Source of the DNA: Ascidia mentula
Lineage: Eukaryota > Chordata > Ascidiacea > Phlebobranchia > Ascidiidae
Reading direction: 5' to 3'
NCBI GenBank assembly: GCA_947561715.1
Contig: OX387201.1
Location: forward strand, 18,304,001-18,368,000
DNA: 64,000 nucleotides
This document shows, one piece after another, positions 38,483 to 50,628 of this stretch (the stretch's first letter is position 1; each line of letters begins with the position of its first letter). The position numbers were made by a program, and so were the translations under genes. The notes under the pieces are model-generated. The model did no database searches, was not told the origin of the DNA, and saw nothing but the letters and a program-made list of their open reading frames with translations.

Positions 38483-40893
38483 TCAAATTGCATGGAAACG
38501 TTTATTTTCCGGGTTGAAATCTGTCAGCCTAATTATTATATTTAAATAAAACACTTGCTTTGCCTTGTAAATCGAAATCCATTAATCTTTATATTTTGCT
38601 TTGAAAAACAACGTCAGTATCAAATTCAAATAGAGTCGTCACGGCGATTGCAAACGAGTAGAAAATGTATCTCAAAAGCGGTTAGTCAGTACCAATACAT
38701 TTTGCATGCTTAGCAGAATTGCCAAATTGGTGGTCATAGATTATAACTTAACTCAGCTGACAAACGGTAGGTCCCTACTTCCTGGCACAAAATGGCAAGG
38801 CTACGTCAACAACTAAAGTAACAAAGTTTGGCTTACATTGCGTATATCACATTCATTAATGACCGGGATGTGCTTTCTTTTGCTGTAAAGTTACCATAAA
38901 ATCGAAGAGAATTGCCTAATCTATGCTGGTAAACATTTTAAACTGTGTTTATCATCAGTGCTTTTACCAACTGACTGAGAAGAGCATCGACATCGGCTAT
39001 GCCTTCCAGCGGGCAAATGCAAACAAAACAAAAACAAAACTACAGGAAAGCAGCGTTTCCGTGAGGGTGATGATGAACACAGATGTGTTTGAAACGTCAG
39101 CATGACATGTCCAGCATCCCAGCCTTGATATTTCTCTTTTGTAAGCTCATGTTTTTCGCTCCTTGCCAAAACATGTTATTACCGTTTACCATAAACCAAA
39201 TGTTAGAGTTTGTCAAAGATTAACACAGAAGTTTAAATATCAATGTTGTACGTAAAGCTGCAAACAGACAGGACATACAATGGAAAAATGCTGACTATTC
39301 TGCGCGTAAATTTAATGCCATACGCTGTGCGGGAGCGAGAAAATGCGACGGGTTTCGTATTACCGCGTCCTATAGTTTGTCCTAAAATGACTAAAAAAAT
39401 CCATTGAACCGATAAAATTCTGTTGCGCTTTGGTGACGTTTCACAAGCCATACAATCGCAATTTAATAATGAAATCATTTAACCGCATCATTCACGTTTA
39501 CATCTGTTAAACGTAAATATAACTATTCCAAATTCTATATACAGAGACGTGCAATAATTAAAAGGAAATTTGTTGGCAATAAATGTGCGATTACAAAACA
39601 TAAATAAGTTAAATATCCTGGTATAGGTTCACAGGCTTCGCAGCCAAGGCAATGCAGCCTAGCTGGATCAGCCACTTTTCCCGACAAGTCGAAGCAAGAT
39701 CTGAAAAATCAAGCTCCTGGTGAGGTTTGAACTCACGACCCTGGGCTAACCAGGCCGAACGCTCTACCAACTGAGCTACAGGAGCTCCGTGGTTTTGCGG
39801 GGTATATTGTGGCCAAGGTACACAGGTGCAACTTGTCAGGCGAACTTCACATACGTAGGGGATCTCCACCACCGTAATCAGACATCGCAGAACTGGTAAT
39901 ACCTTGCTTTCGCATAGCAAGGCAGTATCGCCCCACTGCGCAGGCCCTTTGTGCTTGGCGATCTCAGCTCTCGTATTCTCATCATTGGGTTCACAGGCTT
40001 CGCAGCCAAGGCATTGTAGCCAAGCTGGAACATCCATATACATCTCAGCCTCTCCAAACGATTTTAACGAGGTTAGTGTTTAAACCAAAAAAAAACGGCA
40101 GCATACGTTGTATAACCTACCGATTTGTTTTGCTTATCGCCGAATACCTTTCTTTGACTTTTAAATGAGTTGTATTCTTTTATTCGAAAGACGTACAGGC
40201 AATAGCACGTGCAAATTAAGACCGGTTATTTGGGGAGACAACCGTGGTTATAAAGGGAATGCGCCTAATCACATTCCTATGCAATCAACGTTGGAATGTT
40301 TCACAGGGTGCGAAATGCTACGATACAGGGTACGAAAAATGTCACACTTCACTGATCACAACAAAACGTATGATGTCAACGATAAAATGTTACTCGAATA
40401 ACGGGTTAGCCTAATATCCTTTAGTACTTCATGGTGCCCGACTCAATAATCATGTTTGTTTATTGGTAGTAAATGTTTACATAATTTCTGATATACTCAC
40501 AGAGTTTAAATCCATTATACAGCCGGGGCTTGGTTGTGGCGACATCTGGTACAAGTTATTTGATCAGCTTGTTAGGTATTTAGTAGAGATTTGATTTCGA
40601 ATCAATATGTAACCACCGGTTCAACGCGTGTGTGGTTTTACATGCTATGCATTGCAAAACGCGCAGTAGTTTCGTTTCCCTGGGATTATTTGAAATTTGC
40701 GAGGCAGAAAAGACAACAGTTAAAGAATCGATTGATGAAAAGGTGGTATATGCACATTTGCAACCAAGAAAAGTCGTTGTCGTACAAATTGGTCAAATTA
40801 GATAAAATACTGAGTAACAATCTTAAATGGTTTTTCAGATTTACGGAGATCATATTTCTAAAATTCAACACGTATTTCTTTTAAAAAAAAACT
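38483..40893. other. Spacer between gene 6 and the receptor gene
   Basis: A degraded form of the 5' palindrome comes first, then the unit spacer to about 39.6 kb, the second composite SINE (39626-40048) and a roughly 200-bp insertion at about 40162-40365 not seen in sister spacers. A 97-codon plus-strand open stretch (40591-40884) ends just before the receptor ATG. It is not conserved at 52.8 kb, so I do not call it a gene. Confidence 0.45.
39626..40048 (-). mobile_element. Composite tRNA-derived SINE
   Basis: Second copy, with a better-kept tRNA module: GAGCTCCTGTAGCTCAGTTG matches a pol III A-box context and GAGTTCAAACCTC a B box. Acceptor arms GCTCCTG/CAGGAGC pair perfectly, but the anticodon arm is not canonical. 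Flanking the module are the same head and the duplicated tail motif as at 33.3 kb. Confidence 0.7.
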
Positions 40894-41877
40894 ATGTTGA
40901 ATTACACAACCGCGATGACAGAAGCAGCTCAACTTAGAAACCAAGCAAATATCTTTGTTGAATGGTTTTGTATTACGTCATTGATCGGAATTTCTTCATA
41001 TCTTACACTGGCTACCATCATCTTTCAACGCTGCTGTAAGCAACGTGGATTAAAGTTTAACAACCAACTGTGTGTAGCTTCGAGCGTCTGTCTTTTGATT
41101 TCCTTTTTAACCTCCACGTTGGTGGTAACCTTGAACAATCTAAATGACACAGTTTGCACGTGGTTGTCAAATATCGAAATTATTTGCACTGTCGCTTCAA
41201 ATTTTTTTGTATACTTTTCTTTGTGGCATCGTCAAAAAAGGGTGTATGAAAACGTCAATTCGACAGCCACATGGGTTGCAAGGTCAAAGATTTGCGGCAA
41301 GGTCATCTTGTGCGGACTTACTACGTTCCCTTTGGTACAAATTATAGGAACAATTCTTACAATATCGGTATACGTACCAGGTAAACGGTGTGTTAGAGAA
41401 AGAATGACAATGAGAATTGGAATGGTTTATGCGGCTGGAACAACTCTTAGTCAAATCGGACTGCTGGTCCTTTTATTTCTTCCGTTGTTCAAGTATTTTA
41501 GCAATCTGACTGGAATCGACGAAGTCTACAAACGTTGTGCTTGGAGTGGCGCAGTTTGTTTTATTGTCGATCTTCTTAAAGTGGTGGCAATAATATTTTT
41601 GCAACCCATGACGGAGCGTTTGAGTTGGTTGACGGGGCTGATTTCCGGAAGCATAATACGATTCTTTTTCCTTTTGAATTTTCTAACTCTGCTGGTTTCG
41701 TTTGCTGATTTTAAAAAAAGAATCTTTCCATTTGTGATGTTTAAGTCCAGTGGATCATCTCGGGTTGGCTGTCTGCAAACGAATGAGACACCAATGAACA
41801 TTGTTCAGGAACGGAATCCTTCGCTCAAGCCAACGGTGGTGATGACTGTGTTTCAAAAAACTAATGACGACTTTTGA
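40894..41877 (+). CDS. Single-exon seven-transmembrane receptor-like protein
   Basis: A 327-aa protein with seven hydrophobic segments at roughly residues 23-45, 57-80, 91-112, 133-161, 176-203, 217-238 and 247-271. An in-frame TAA lies 12 nt upstream of the ATG, so the start is well bounded. The N-terminus has an NYT sequon. C88 at the top of segment 3 and C166 in the second outer loop could form the usual GPCR disulfide. The cytoplasmic end of segment 3 reads LWHRQKRVYEN in place of DRY, and segment 7 lacks NPxxY. It is probably an orphan, lineage-specific 7TM receptor; ligand unknown. It is the only intact plus-strand gene here. Confidence 0.75.
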   Translation: MLNYTTAMTEAAQLRNQANIFVEWFCITSLIGISSYLTLATIIFQRCCKQRGLKFNNQLCVASSVCLLISFLTSTLVVTLNNLNDTVCTWLSNIEIICTVASNFFVYFSLWHRQKRVYENVNSTATWVARSKICGKVILCGLTTFPLVQIIGTILTISVYVPGKRCVRERMTMRIGMVYAAGTTLSQIGLLVLLFLPLFKYFSNLTGIDEVYKRCAWSGAVCFIVDLLKVVAIIFLQPMTERLSWLTGLISGSIIRFFFLLNFLTLLVSFADFKKRIFPFVMFKSSGSSRVGCLQTNETPMNIVQERNPSLKPTVVMTVFQKTNDDF

Positions 41878-43171
41878 AAACCGTAACTCAAATTGACATA
41901 TTAGCTTATTGGAAACTTATTTAACCCGAATACAACGAAAAGAATGTGAAATCAACTTAAATAGAAGAATTTATGATTATTCGTCAAACTTCTTGGAGTA
42001 ATTTTTCGTGTTTATTTACGATGTAGTGATTGCATGCATTGCGGTGTTGATGCTGTCTTGGAATGCGCAATTGTTTTTGATGCAGCAAATTCAATGTGTG
42101 AACACTTTTCTATGTTTAGTTTGATCTTTCAATTAATTAAGCAACGAATAACCTGCTGACAGCATGTATTAATTAAATGGAAAAATTATTAATTCAACAT
42201 AATGGAATTGAAAACGTGGACAACAATTTATTTGAAGCCAAGTACTTAGATTACCAAACCACATATTTCTGTTTATACCCATTAGTATGAAATTTTAATA
42301 GATATCGCAAAGCCCATAAGTGGTCAATATTATATGACGTTAAACACACATGCACCGACAGCAAATGCAATACGTCTCATGGTATGTTAGATCCAGACAC
42401 GGCTTTATACAAAATTTACACATTGCGTGGGCATTTGCATTCAGGTTTGTTGTTCTAAACACAAAATCAAAGCATTGGCAGATATCGTTTATAACAAAAA
42501 CTCATATATTACGGCAACAAAGCAACAATTCACATTACAACTAGCAAGTTTAGAAAATTCCAACCAAGTAATTAGTAACTGCAGCTTTTTATATAAGCAC
42601 CCATCAACTGCACCAGAATACGTGGACAAACACCTAAAATTTCTTAGCCCAGGGGTGGATATGGCAGGGGAGGTTTTGTGATTAGGTCTCCCCTCCATCC
42701 AGTAAAACCTGTCACAGCACTGACAAGTCGCAGCAGTTGCCGAAGGTTTGCCTTAAAATTTATCTTTGTTCGTCACACTAGCGTGATTTTATACAGGTTG
42801 TGGCAAAAACGCCCTCACCCCCGAGAGGGAAAGTTTTTGGATTCACCCTTACAGCTACCAAACTTTAAATATGAGATTGGCAACAAACACACGTAAACAA
42901 AATATCCCTCTGTAATTTTAGGGTTTCAAGGGATTGTTTGGTTTGATATTATGAATATTTATGAACAATCTACTATATAAGGCAAGCACTCAGATAGCAC
43001 ATATGATTCGCTAAGCAAATGAAAAAAGTTTTTTAAGGTTTTAAGCGCAGCAGCTGCGAATGCGAAAGAGAATTTGCATTGAAGAAGTGTTTTGAAAAGA
43101 GCAAAACGCAGTGACGAACAACAAACATTACCAAAGTAAATCCACGTGTAAATTATACACTCTTATTGAGT
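41878..43171. other. Spacer between the receptor gene and gene 7
   Basis: AT-rich sequence to 42.3 kb, then the decayed plus-strand coding-like fragment (about 42313-42895). That fragment is interrupted by a 200-250 bp segment (about 42568-42815) not seen in the spacers of genes 1-4. Confidence 0.45.
42313..42895 (+). pseudogene. Decayed coding-like fragment, family unknown (copy before gene 7)
   Basis: It carries the HKIKALADIV and TATKQQFTLQLASLEN pieces seen at 21.9 kb, continuing as VISNCSFLYKHPSTAPEYVD. Frames are broken and no start is seen. A related copy lies at 53283-53827. Confidence 0.3.
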
Positions 43172-46041
43172 TTACACATTTGTTCCATTTTTCTTCCCAG
43201 TTAGAGCACTTGTGACGTCACCTCCCTCATGTCGATCATCATCCTTGCTCTTCTCATTTTGCACAGGAACAAAATAGTTGAATCCAAACTTCTTCATGAG
43301 AAGATAAACCGTGACAACTACAAATGACACGACCAGTTGCATGGAACCGTAGAAAAAGGAATATGCAACAATAGATGGTACAACACTTGGAGTATCTCTG
43401 CAAAGAGATCGTTGAGAAACGGTTATAACTAGAAGAAAACTTGCCCTAGATTCGTGGCCAGGATATCTTGGGTTGAAATCCCGGTGAGGTAAACAACATA
43501 AAAAATAAAAAAAACGAAATATCATACATTGCATTTAAAGGACATATTTAAAGGCAAGCAGTAAAGAGTTACCGGGAACGTTTTAAATTACACGACAAAT
43601 AAACCCGATGTATTGTCGTGTACTAAGGTGAGATTTCCTAAATTAGAATCAATTTTTAAAGATTAAGTTTCTCATAACTATCTGTTACGGAACAACCGCT
43701 AATTGTTTACAAGAACCCCATCACTATAATAAATTTTATTAGGGAACAGCGGAATGTTCCGGTTTACTTTTGCTGCGGCTTGGAGGTGACAAACTTAATC
43801 ACTTGATTGCTGTCTGCGTATTTGCAAACGAAATGCTTTTGTTCAGTACAAAAATTAAACAAGTAGTCCCATGATTATGAAGGTTAATAGTAATAACTTT
43901 TCCTTAGTGCTATCCAAACCGAGTTAATGTATTACTTACTTGTATGACAGCAAAATTACGTTCAATGCAACAGGAGCGCTTTGGAACATGATTTCTATGC
44001 CGACTGTGCGTCGTTCCGGTTGAGAGAACCCGAGAAATGGTATCCTCGTAGCGGCGTAACCGATTGCGAACGCACAGAACAAGAACAAGAATGCAGACTG
44101 TGGAATGGACGAGATGGTTTCAATTGTTTAAACATTTGTGGCCAACAGAGAAGTTTTCGGTTAATAAATTACCCCGGCAAGTTTGGCGTTTGTTTCGTCG
44201 AACAGTCCTTCGATCATAGATAAAGTCAACGTAACCACCACCATAATGGAACCGATTATCGAAAGCACCTATAAAGTAAACCGTCGCGTTTAAAACGGCA
44301 TAGGTACTTTAGTTGGTTGTGTAATTTATACAAATATTATCGGCATGCCCACCTTAGTTATCATACGTGATTTTGATGGTACGAAGTGCTGGACAGCAAT
44401 TCCTATTAGAATGGGGATAATCATTCCCACCAAACCGATTCCTGTGCGTAGATAGAGCAGAATTATACTCCTGTATTGTAAGTTCGTTATGTTGTAAGAA
44501 TAACGCATGCATATGTGTAACAGATCGAAATACCGATGCTATTTGGGGGTTAGCTCCTGAAACCAAGTTATATTTACAACTTTTACCTAGCTCTTTGTAG
44601 GGCACACGGAGGGCTTCGTCCAGTTGCATAATCGCACTGAATGCGTAAAGCCACATTGGCATAAATCCGAGCGCCAGAAGAGTGGAGACGGCAGTCATCA
44701 CTATGCTGAAATACAACGTCCATATTATTTTATGCATACGCGTCAGCGGTTGAGGTCAAGCATATCTTTATGGTGGATAATATTACTTTTTTATACCTGA
44801 GGTCCATATCTCCGTCCAACCAATAAGTAGCGATATTGCTGTATGATCCACCTGGTGAAGCCGACTGGATGATCATCCCAAGAGTCTTCGGTAAAGTAAA
44901 CCTCATCACTTGGCTAATGCCAAACCCCAACACTGGAAAAAACATGTATGTACGTGTGTCTTTGCAGCTCTAACTTAACGTAACAGTTCTTTTAATACCA
45001 GTATTTCCATTAAAAATGGTTTTGTACCTAAAGTGCTGCGAATAGAAATTATTTAGAAAGCGCACATAAAGATCGTATTCAAATATACCTTCAAATTGTC
45101 TGTTTGATGTGGTCGGTAGAAATATGTTTAAATTTTCAAAAACTTGTTTTTTAGGCCACTCACGGGGAAGCAACAGGAGTTGCAGCGCAATCCCAGTCAG
45201 AAATTTCTTTGGTGTTTTAATGAAATTGATGATTCTCTTTGTGCTTGTCGAACAGCCCAACCCGAGCATTATAATAAACACAGATATGCTGAAAAACATT
45301 ATTACAGGGTGTAGCAATATCATGATAGTTTACGGTTTCAACAACTGCACGTCAATCGCGTAGGGCTTTTCACCTGCATACGCAACGCAGTTATGATATA
45401 ATTTGTTGAATTCAATATTGTGTTGCTCTGTAGACGTAGAGGTGCTTAGCTTTTTGAGTGAAAGCTAACTAATTTCAGGCATTTGAATGTTTCAATATTT
45501 AACAATTTTACATTTTGAAGGATAAATTTGCATTGATGCAAACGTTTAATTTGATTCATTCAAACTAGGATCTTTATTGAAAGATTTAAACAACAGTAAA
45601 GTACATATAAAAGCTATGGAGCCAATAATTTTTTTTATAGTGAGCTGCAGATAGGGCCACTGTTTCGATCTAACAGGTCTCATCAGTGCAGCTGTAGTGT
45701 AACTTACAAGGATCTTGTCAGTTAAAATGCCGGCAAGAATTCCACTTTGTGGTGACTATAGTAATAACATGTTAAAACGAAATTCTTTGGTCGGTATTAA
45801 TCTAGGACCAGTCACTTCAAACCTCAATAAATTTATTCTTACAAAGAAAGTTTCTGGGAGACGTCTATTATCCACCCTCCACCTTCCACGGACGAAATGT
45901 TTTTGGGAGCAAGACTCACATTTTGCGCAGAAAAGCTGATACCTGAACAAGGGTTTAAAAAATCGTTAAGGCTGTTTTTTTGTTACCTATCCGAAAGTGT
46001 AATGAGAACGAAAAACGAAAAACATGTCTACAAGCCCCCAT
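43172..46041 (-). CDS. Gene 7: SLC10-family cotransporter, subtype A-prime, intact
   Basis: Exons E1 to E9: 45987-46041, 45843-45942, 45164-45288, 44797-44932, 44587-44705, 44353-44441, 44173-44268, 43940-44097, 43172-43397. Phases agree throughout, giving 367 aa. The N-terminus is new: E1 starts MGACRHVFRFSF, and E2 has sequons NVS and NIS and ends WIIDVSQKLS, matching WILDVTQKLS of genes 1-6 at the same phase. Intron 1 is only 44 nt and intron 6 only 84 nt. SPGGSYSN, SIVMTT and EIMFQ are kept. No hAT MITE is present. E1 is less sure than the others because it rests only on phase, a GT/AG pair and the copy in gene 9. Confidence 0.82.
43441..43510 (+). repeat. tRNA-related SINE fragment in intron 8 of gene 7
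   Basis: Degraded B box GGTTGAAATCC with the same GATTCGTGGCCAGG head. Confidence 0.4.
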
Positions 46042-47165
46042 AACAGTCACGGCCAAGTAAACGTTCCTATTGTTGGGATTTTAGTGTAATTGAAGTTTAA
46101 CCTTGTTTACGTGGCTTACACTTAAACGACAAATTCGCTGTAAAATATATTTCTATTCTGTTTTAGTCATTTCCAGCGCAAAAATGCAAAACTAACCCAT
46201 ATACGTGATGCATTAACAGCATAACAGTTCAAAAACATGTACCTGACATTTCAGAGAAAGGTTTTGTTGCACCGATTTCCGTGATATCAAATTTCCAACT
46301 GAAACGACGATCTTATCTTTTGGCAAATAACTGCAGTGTACTAAAACTGTATAGCCAAAATTCTAACTGCCACCTGCAGTGGTACCTGTAATACATGCAG
46401 TGATCTTTCTCGCAAGCAATGCATGACTGCCTGAATCACTTGCAACAACAAATTTTCTCAGCAACCGCAAAGCCTTAATGAACCGGAACATTTTGCAAAG
46501 TCAACCTGACTTGATTTGAAAGTGAGCAGCGTGAGTCGGCAAATAAACTGCTGTCGGTTTACAAATTACACTTCCGTTATTTTCTTATTCCCAAGATTCT
46601 TAGATTCATTTCACACAAACATTGTTACATTTTACAAGTAATTAATTCGCTATCACAATATACCATATACAGTCTAATATTTTGACCCGCAAAGATTTAT
46701 CCTTTCATGTTGCATCCATTCTTACTTTCCTCAATTTTGTGCCCTGCAGACCACAAACCCGCCAACTTCCCCGTGCTTACGTGACTCACGAAACTAAAAA
46801 TTTGATTAAATAAAATGTGACTGAAACGTTTGCTGATATTTTGTAAATCATTGGACCTTCGTCGAACCCCAGAAACCTCGCCAGCGAACCCCAGGAGAAT
46901 GTTGATCCCAAAACTTGGCAGAGCTGCATTAGCATTTAAGAGTGTTCTATATAATACGTAATATCATCGCTTGTGTTTAACCAGTTTATTGGACTTTCTT
47001 TTGTGAGGTTATTCAATGGAAAGAATAATTCTCAACGAAAAAAGTTTTTTTAGTGTATTTCATTCGTTACGAATTACTCTCACATTTACGTGGCGACATT
47101 CGTAACTTTGCATTAAAGGTGGTTATTTGATGGATATTTTGTATGCTTTGTGATTATTTTACACT
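46042..47165. other. Spacer between genes 7 and 8
   Basis: About 1.1 kb separating the gene 7 start from the gene 8 stop. I see no splice-supported coding sequence, repeat or RNA gene. It is well kept in the second cassette (56988-58132), so it may hold the gene 7 promoter and the gene 8 3' end. Confidence 0.45.
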
Positions 47166-49867
47166 CTACTCCTTTTCATCGGTCATGAGAACATTCGTTG
47201 CCAATTCTTCGTCGTCTTTATTCTCTGCCTCGATCTCGTCGTTGGGAACAAAATATGTGAAACCGAATCTTTTCATGAGAAGGTAAGACGTGATCGCGAT
47301 CACTGAGGACATCAACTGCATGGAGGCGTAGAAGAAAGGCAGACTGACCATGTATGCTACCACTGGAGCCGGGTTGTCACTGTGAATGTAGATATGGACT
47401 TACTGCATAGTACATAGAAAAAAATACTTTGTGACCATAATTTTCAGTAAAACATACGTATACACGGCAGTAACTTACTGGTAAGATATGAGAATGACGT
47501 TGAAAGCCACAGGGGCGCTCTGGAACATGATTTCTATAGCTACAGTGCGCCGTTCCGACTGAGTGAAATTGAGAAAGGGGATTCGGGTCGTTGCGTATCC
47601 CGTCCCGAAGGCGCAAACAATCAGCAAGGCAACAGACTAGAAAATGTAAATCCAGAAGTTTAAAAGCCGCAATTTTAAACTCGAACATGTGTCCGCGATC
47701 CAGTTTATTATTATATTATTAAAATATTCTCATACTCGGGAAAAAGGTACATGTGTGTACCTATCAGTAAAATGCTTTTCTTCTTACCAGCATAGGCCTT
47801 GCCCTCGCAACGTCGACGTACAGTCCAAGAGATATTGAAACTCCCATGATTCCAAGAACGAAAAACGAACCCAAGATGGTGAAGATCTTTGTACAGGAAA
47901 TTTATCGTTAGGGGAGGGATATGTGGCCAACGACAGCAGGAATTTTAAAACATTTCTGATACGTTCGTGTTGTGGTTTTACTGAATCGACCTTAGTGCTG
48001 TCACTTGTCAGGATATTAACGCATTTAACTTGGTTCAATAAACTCAGAAGCTCTTTACATTCCAGTCGTTATCCAACGGACATACATTAAGCAAACGCGT
48101 CAGATGCCAGGCAAAGTCAGTAACAAACCGTTAACTTGTTAAAACGTGCATAGAGGAATACCTTGGTTAGAAGGCGGGATTTGGATGGAAAGAAATGCTG
48201 TACTCCCAACCCCAACAGCACCGGAACGACCATTGACGCCAAACCAATTCCTGCACACAAGCGTATTTTTCGGTGTCAAACAATCTCAAATAATCGCAGT
48301 AAATTTTGAAATTTGCTGCAATTGGGTAGGGCTACTGTTGGTGTGTTACTATATACGGGAAAGTATAATCAATTTCGCAACAGTTTACAATAAAATCTGC
48401 AAACTGATTTAAGTGTTGGGATTTTCAATTACCTAAAGGGTAAATCCATAAGCGAATTTCAAAACTACCCAAAACAATGTAAATATATAACAGCAGCAAC
48501 TCATAGCAAATACAAAACTTTTACCGAGCCAGCCGAAGGGCACTTTTAAGGTTTCCTCCAATTGCAGAACCGATGTGAAAATAAGAAGCCACATCGGCAT
48601 GAACCCCATTGCCAGGAGCGTGGAGACGGTGGTCATGATTATGTTGCAACGCACAAAAAAGTTGGTTAAGGCAAATTCTCCCTTCAATCTTATGGCGGAG
48701 ATAACTTTATTTAAGGCCGTGAACTGATAAGAAGCATGGTACGACGAACTGTTGTGGTTATTCTTTGCCGCGGGCAGATCGTATTTATAATTACACGACC
48801 AACGAAATTCATAATTTTGTGGTGACGTTTTGTTTGTATGTGGCAACATAGACATTTCATGGGTTAGTACGATGTTTGCGGCAAAGATATAAGAATTAAC
48901 TCCAGGCATTTATATCTCCGGGCTGCGGTATATTTACCGTAGAACTCTCTTTAAAATCTTTGTTTACTGTGAAGTTTTTGGCCTTGCTTGGTGACATAAC
49001 AAAAGGTTCGGCCAATGTCAATGCCTTTTGCGGCGATTTAGTAGGGTCGGCTTAAGCTGCTTCACAACGACAATATTTTAAGTTTCATGACAATGTTACA
49101 GAAATATTGAGAGATAGAAAACTGTCACCTGAGGTCCATATCCCCGTCCAACCAATACGTCACAATGTTACTGTACGTTCCACCGGGCGATGACGACAGG
49201 AGAAGAAGTCCCAGAGTTTTTGGCATGTCCAAACTTAAAATGCGACTTATGGCGAAACCGAATACTGTGGAAACAGAATGATAATATCAAGTGGTAGAAT
49301 GGAGTCTTCTCTATTTGGTGAACGTTTGATTAACTTACGTGGGAGAAGTATTAGCTGCAAAGAGACACCGGTTAGAAAGTGTTTGGGTTTCTTGATAAAG
49401 TTCACTATCCGATTTATGCTCGCCGAACAACCCAGACCGAACATAATCGTAAACACGGCGATACTGAAAATGTACACAAAGAAAACTTTCGTTTCACATC
49501 GTACCGAACTAATTTACCAAAGTTAAGACAGAATGGTTAACATCTAACTAATGCCGAAAATGTATTACTACAAGATTAAAGATTTCGAGAATGAACAGGC
49601 TGCCCCATACCGCTGTAAACATCGACATGTATATTCTCAAAATTGTGCAAGAATCCGTTACTGGTGGTGAAAGATATAATGCAACTAAAATGTATTTAAC
49701 CACGACCTTGAATAGAAGTATTACAGTCTACGGTTTATTATTTCTAATTCCTCTCCTACTCAATTCAAATTTACTCACAAAGCCAACTTTTGTGCTATCT
49801 GCAAAGCCAGATTTAGGTCTACGTTATGAGCTGTATCGCTGGTCGTGTTGGTCGTCGTTCCCATCAT
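47166..49867 (-). CDS. Gene 8: SLC10-family cotransporter, subtype B, damaged splice acceptor
   Basis: Coding exons 49779-49867 (exon runs to 49881), 49339-49463, 49129-49264, 48525-48643, 48162-48250, 47788-47886, 47479-47636, 47166-47379, giving about 342 aa. The start is an in-frame ATG (MMGTTTNTTS) about 100 nt below a TATA-like box; NTT is a sequon. SPGGTYSN, SIIMTT and EIMFQ are kept, as is Q before LILLP. The acceptor of the VMTT-type exon reads TTGCAA where gene 10 reads TTGCAG, so its AG is lost. Unless another acceptor is used, that exon, which carries one sodium-site Ser/Thr, would be skipped or the intron kept. It may be a pseudogene, a null allele or a base error. Confidence 0.78.
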
Positions 49868-49967
49868 AGTCGTGACATTATCTGAAACAAGTTATTGTAT
49901 TTATTCTAAAGTATTTGGAATTTAGATATTTGTAGTGCGGCCGTTTAAGTAAAGCTGCAACCTTGTG

Positions 49968-49977
49968 CTTTTATATA
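49968..49977 (-). promoter_or_regulatory. TATA-like box of gene 8
   Basis: TATATAAAAG on the minus strand, about 100 bp before the start codon. A start site 25-30 bp downstream would give a short leader without an intron. The box is conserved in gene 10. A short upstream ATG (reading ATG TCA CGA CTA TGA) lies between it and the main start in gene 8. Confidence 0.4.
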
Positions 49978-50283
49978 TGATTTGCCCGCAATAAAATTTT
50001 GGACACATGCACCAATCAGAAATGAAAACTGCAAAGTGTCGAGAACCAAATGCATGTTGATATTAATGCAGAAGATAAAGTTTGCAACTACACTACAGTC
50101 ATAGATTTTTTTTTAAATACGAAGAGGTATTATGCAATAGCAATGACTCGCAAACAATTGTACGCGGTACAGAAAGTACTTTGACATATGCAGTAATTAT
50201 TGAGTTATTTATAACCTGGTTGTGTTCGGTGAGGAGCGATAGAGGATATATTCATCTTTGTTCTGAGCACAAGAAACACAAAT

Positions 50284-50628
50284 TTTGTTTTTAACAGAGT
50301 TGGTCTGTAAATGAAATGCAATTACAAACGTGACTGAAACTCGTTGTAACTTAGGTTCATAATCTGTGCTGTTTAATTAGGTTAGTGTAAAATATTCAAC
50401 ACTAAACCTGGCTTTGCTTGCTTGGGATTATTCAAAACACAATTCAATAACTTTTGCAATCTGCACATTTTTTAACAAGCTGGAAATATGTCCACAAACA
50501 ATGTTTGTTGTCAAATATTCTGTGGCTCAATCGAAACAGTTAATTTAGTTCTAAACCTCCAAGCGCAACAAGCCGTCCTGCCGCCGTATAAAACCGTAAT
50601 ACTGATTATCGGTAAATCAACTGCCAAA
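50284..50628 (+). repeat. Local duplication, short copy (empty site)
   Basis: Matches 51402-51849 from TTTTTAACAGAGTTGGTCTG to ATCAACTGCC. It lacks the 105-bp insertion: CAGTTAATTTAGTTC at 50537-50551 is the uninterrupted target. The second cassette has the same pair at about 61.29-61.63 and 62.46-62.90 kb. Confidence 0.7.

Noticed and set aside
39740-39790. Possible functional tRNA gene in the tRNA-like module
   Set aside because: Acceptor and T arms pair, but the anticodon arm is not canonical and the module sits inside a repeated composite element, so it is a SINE.
40591-40884. 97-codon plus-strand open stretch ending just before the receptor ATG
   Set aside because: No domain, and the matching region at 52.8 kb is strongly altered, so there is no sign of coding constraint.
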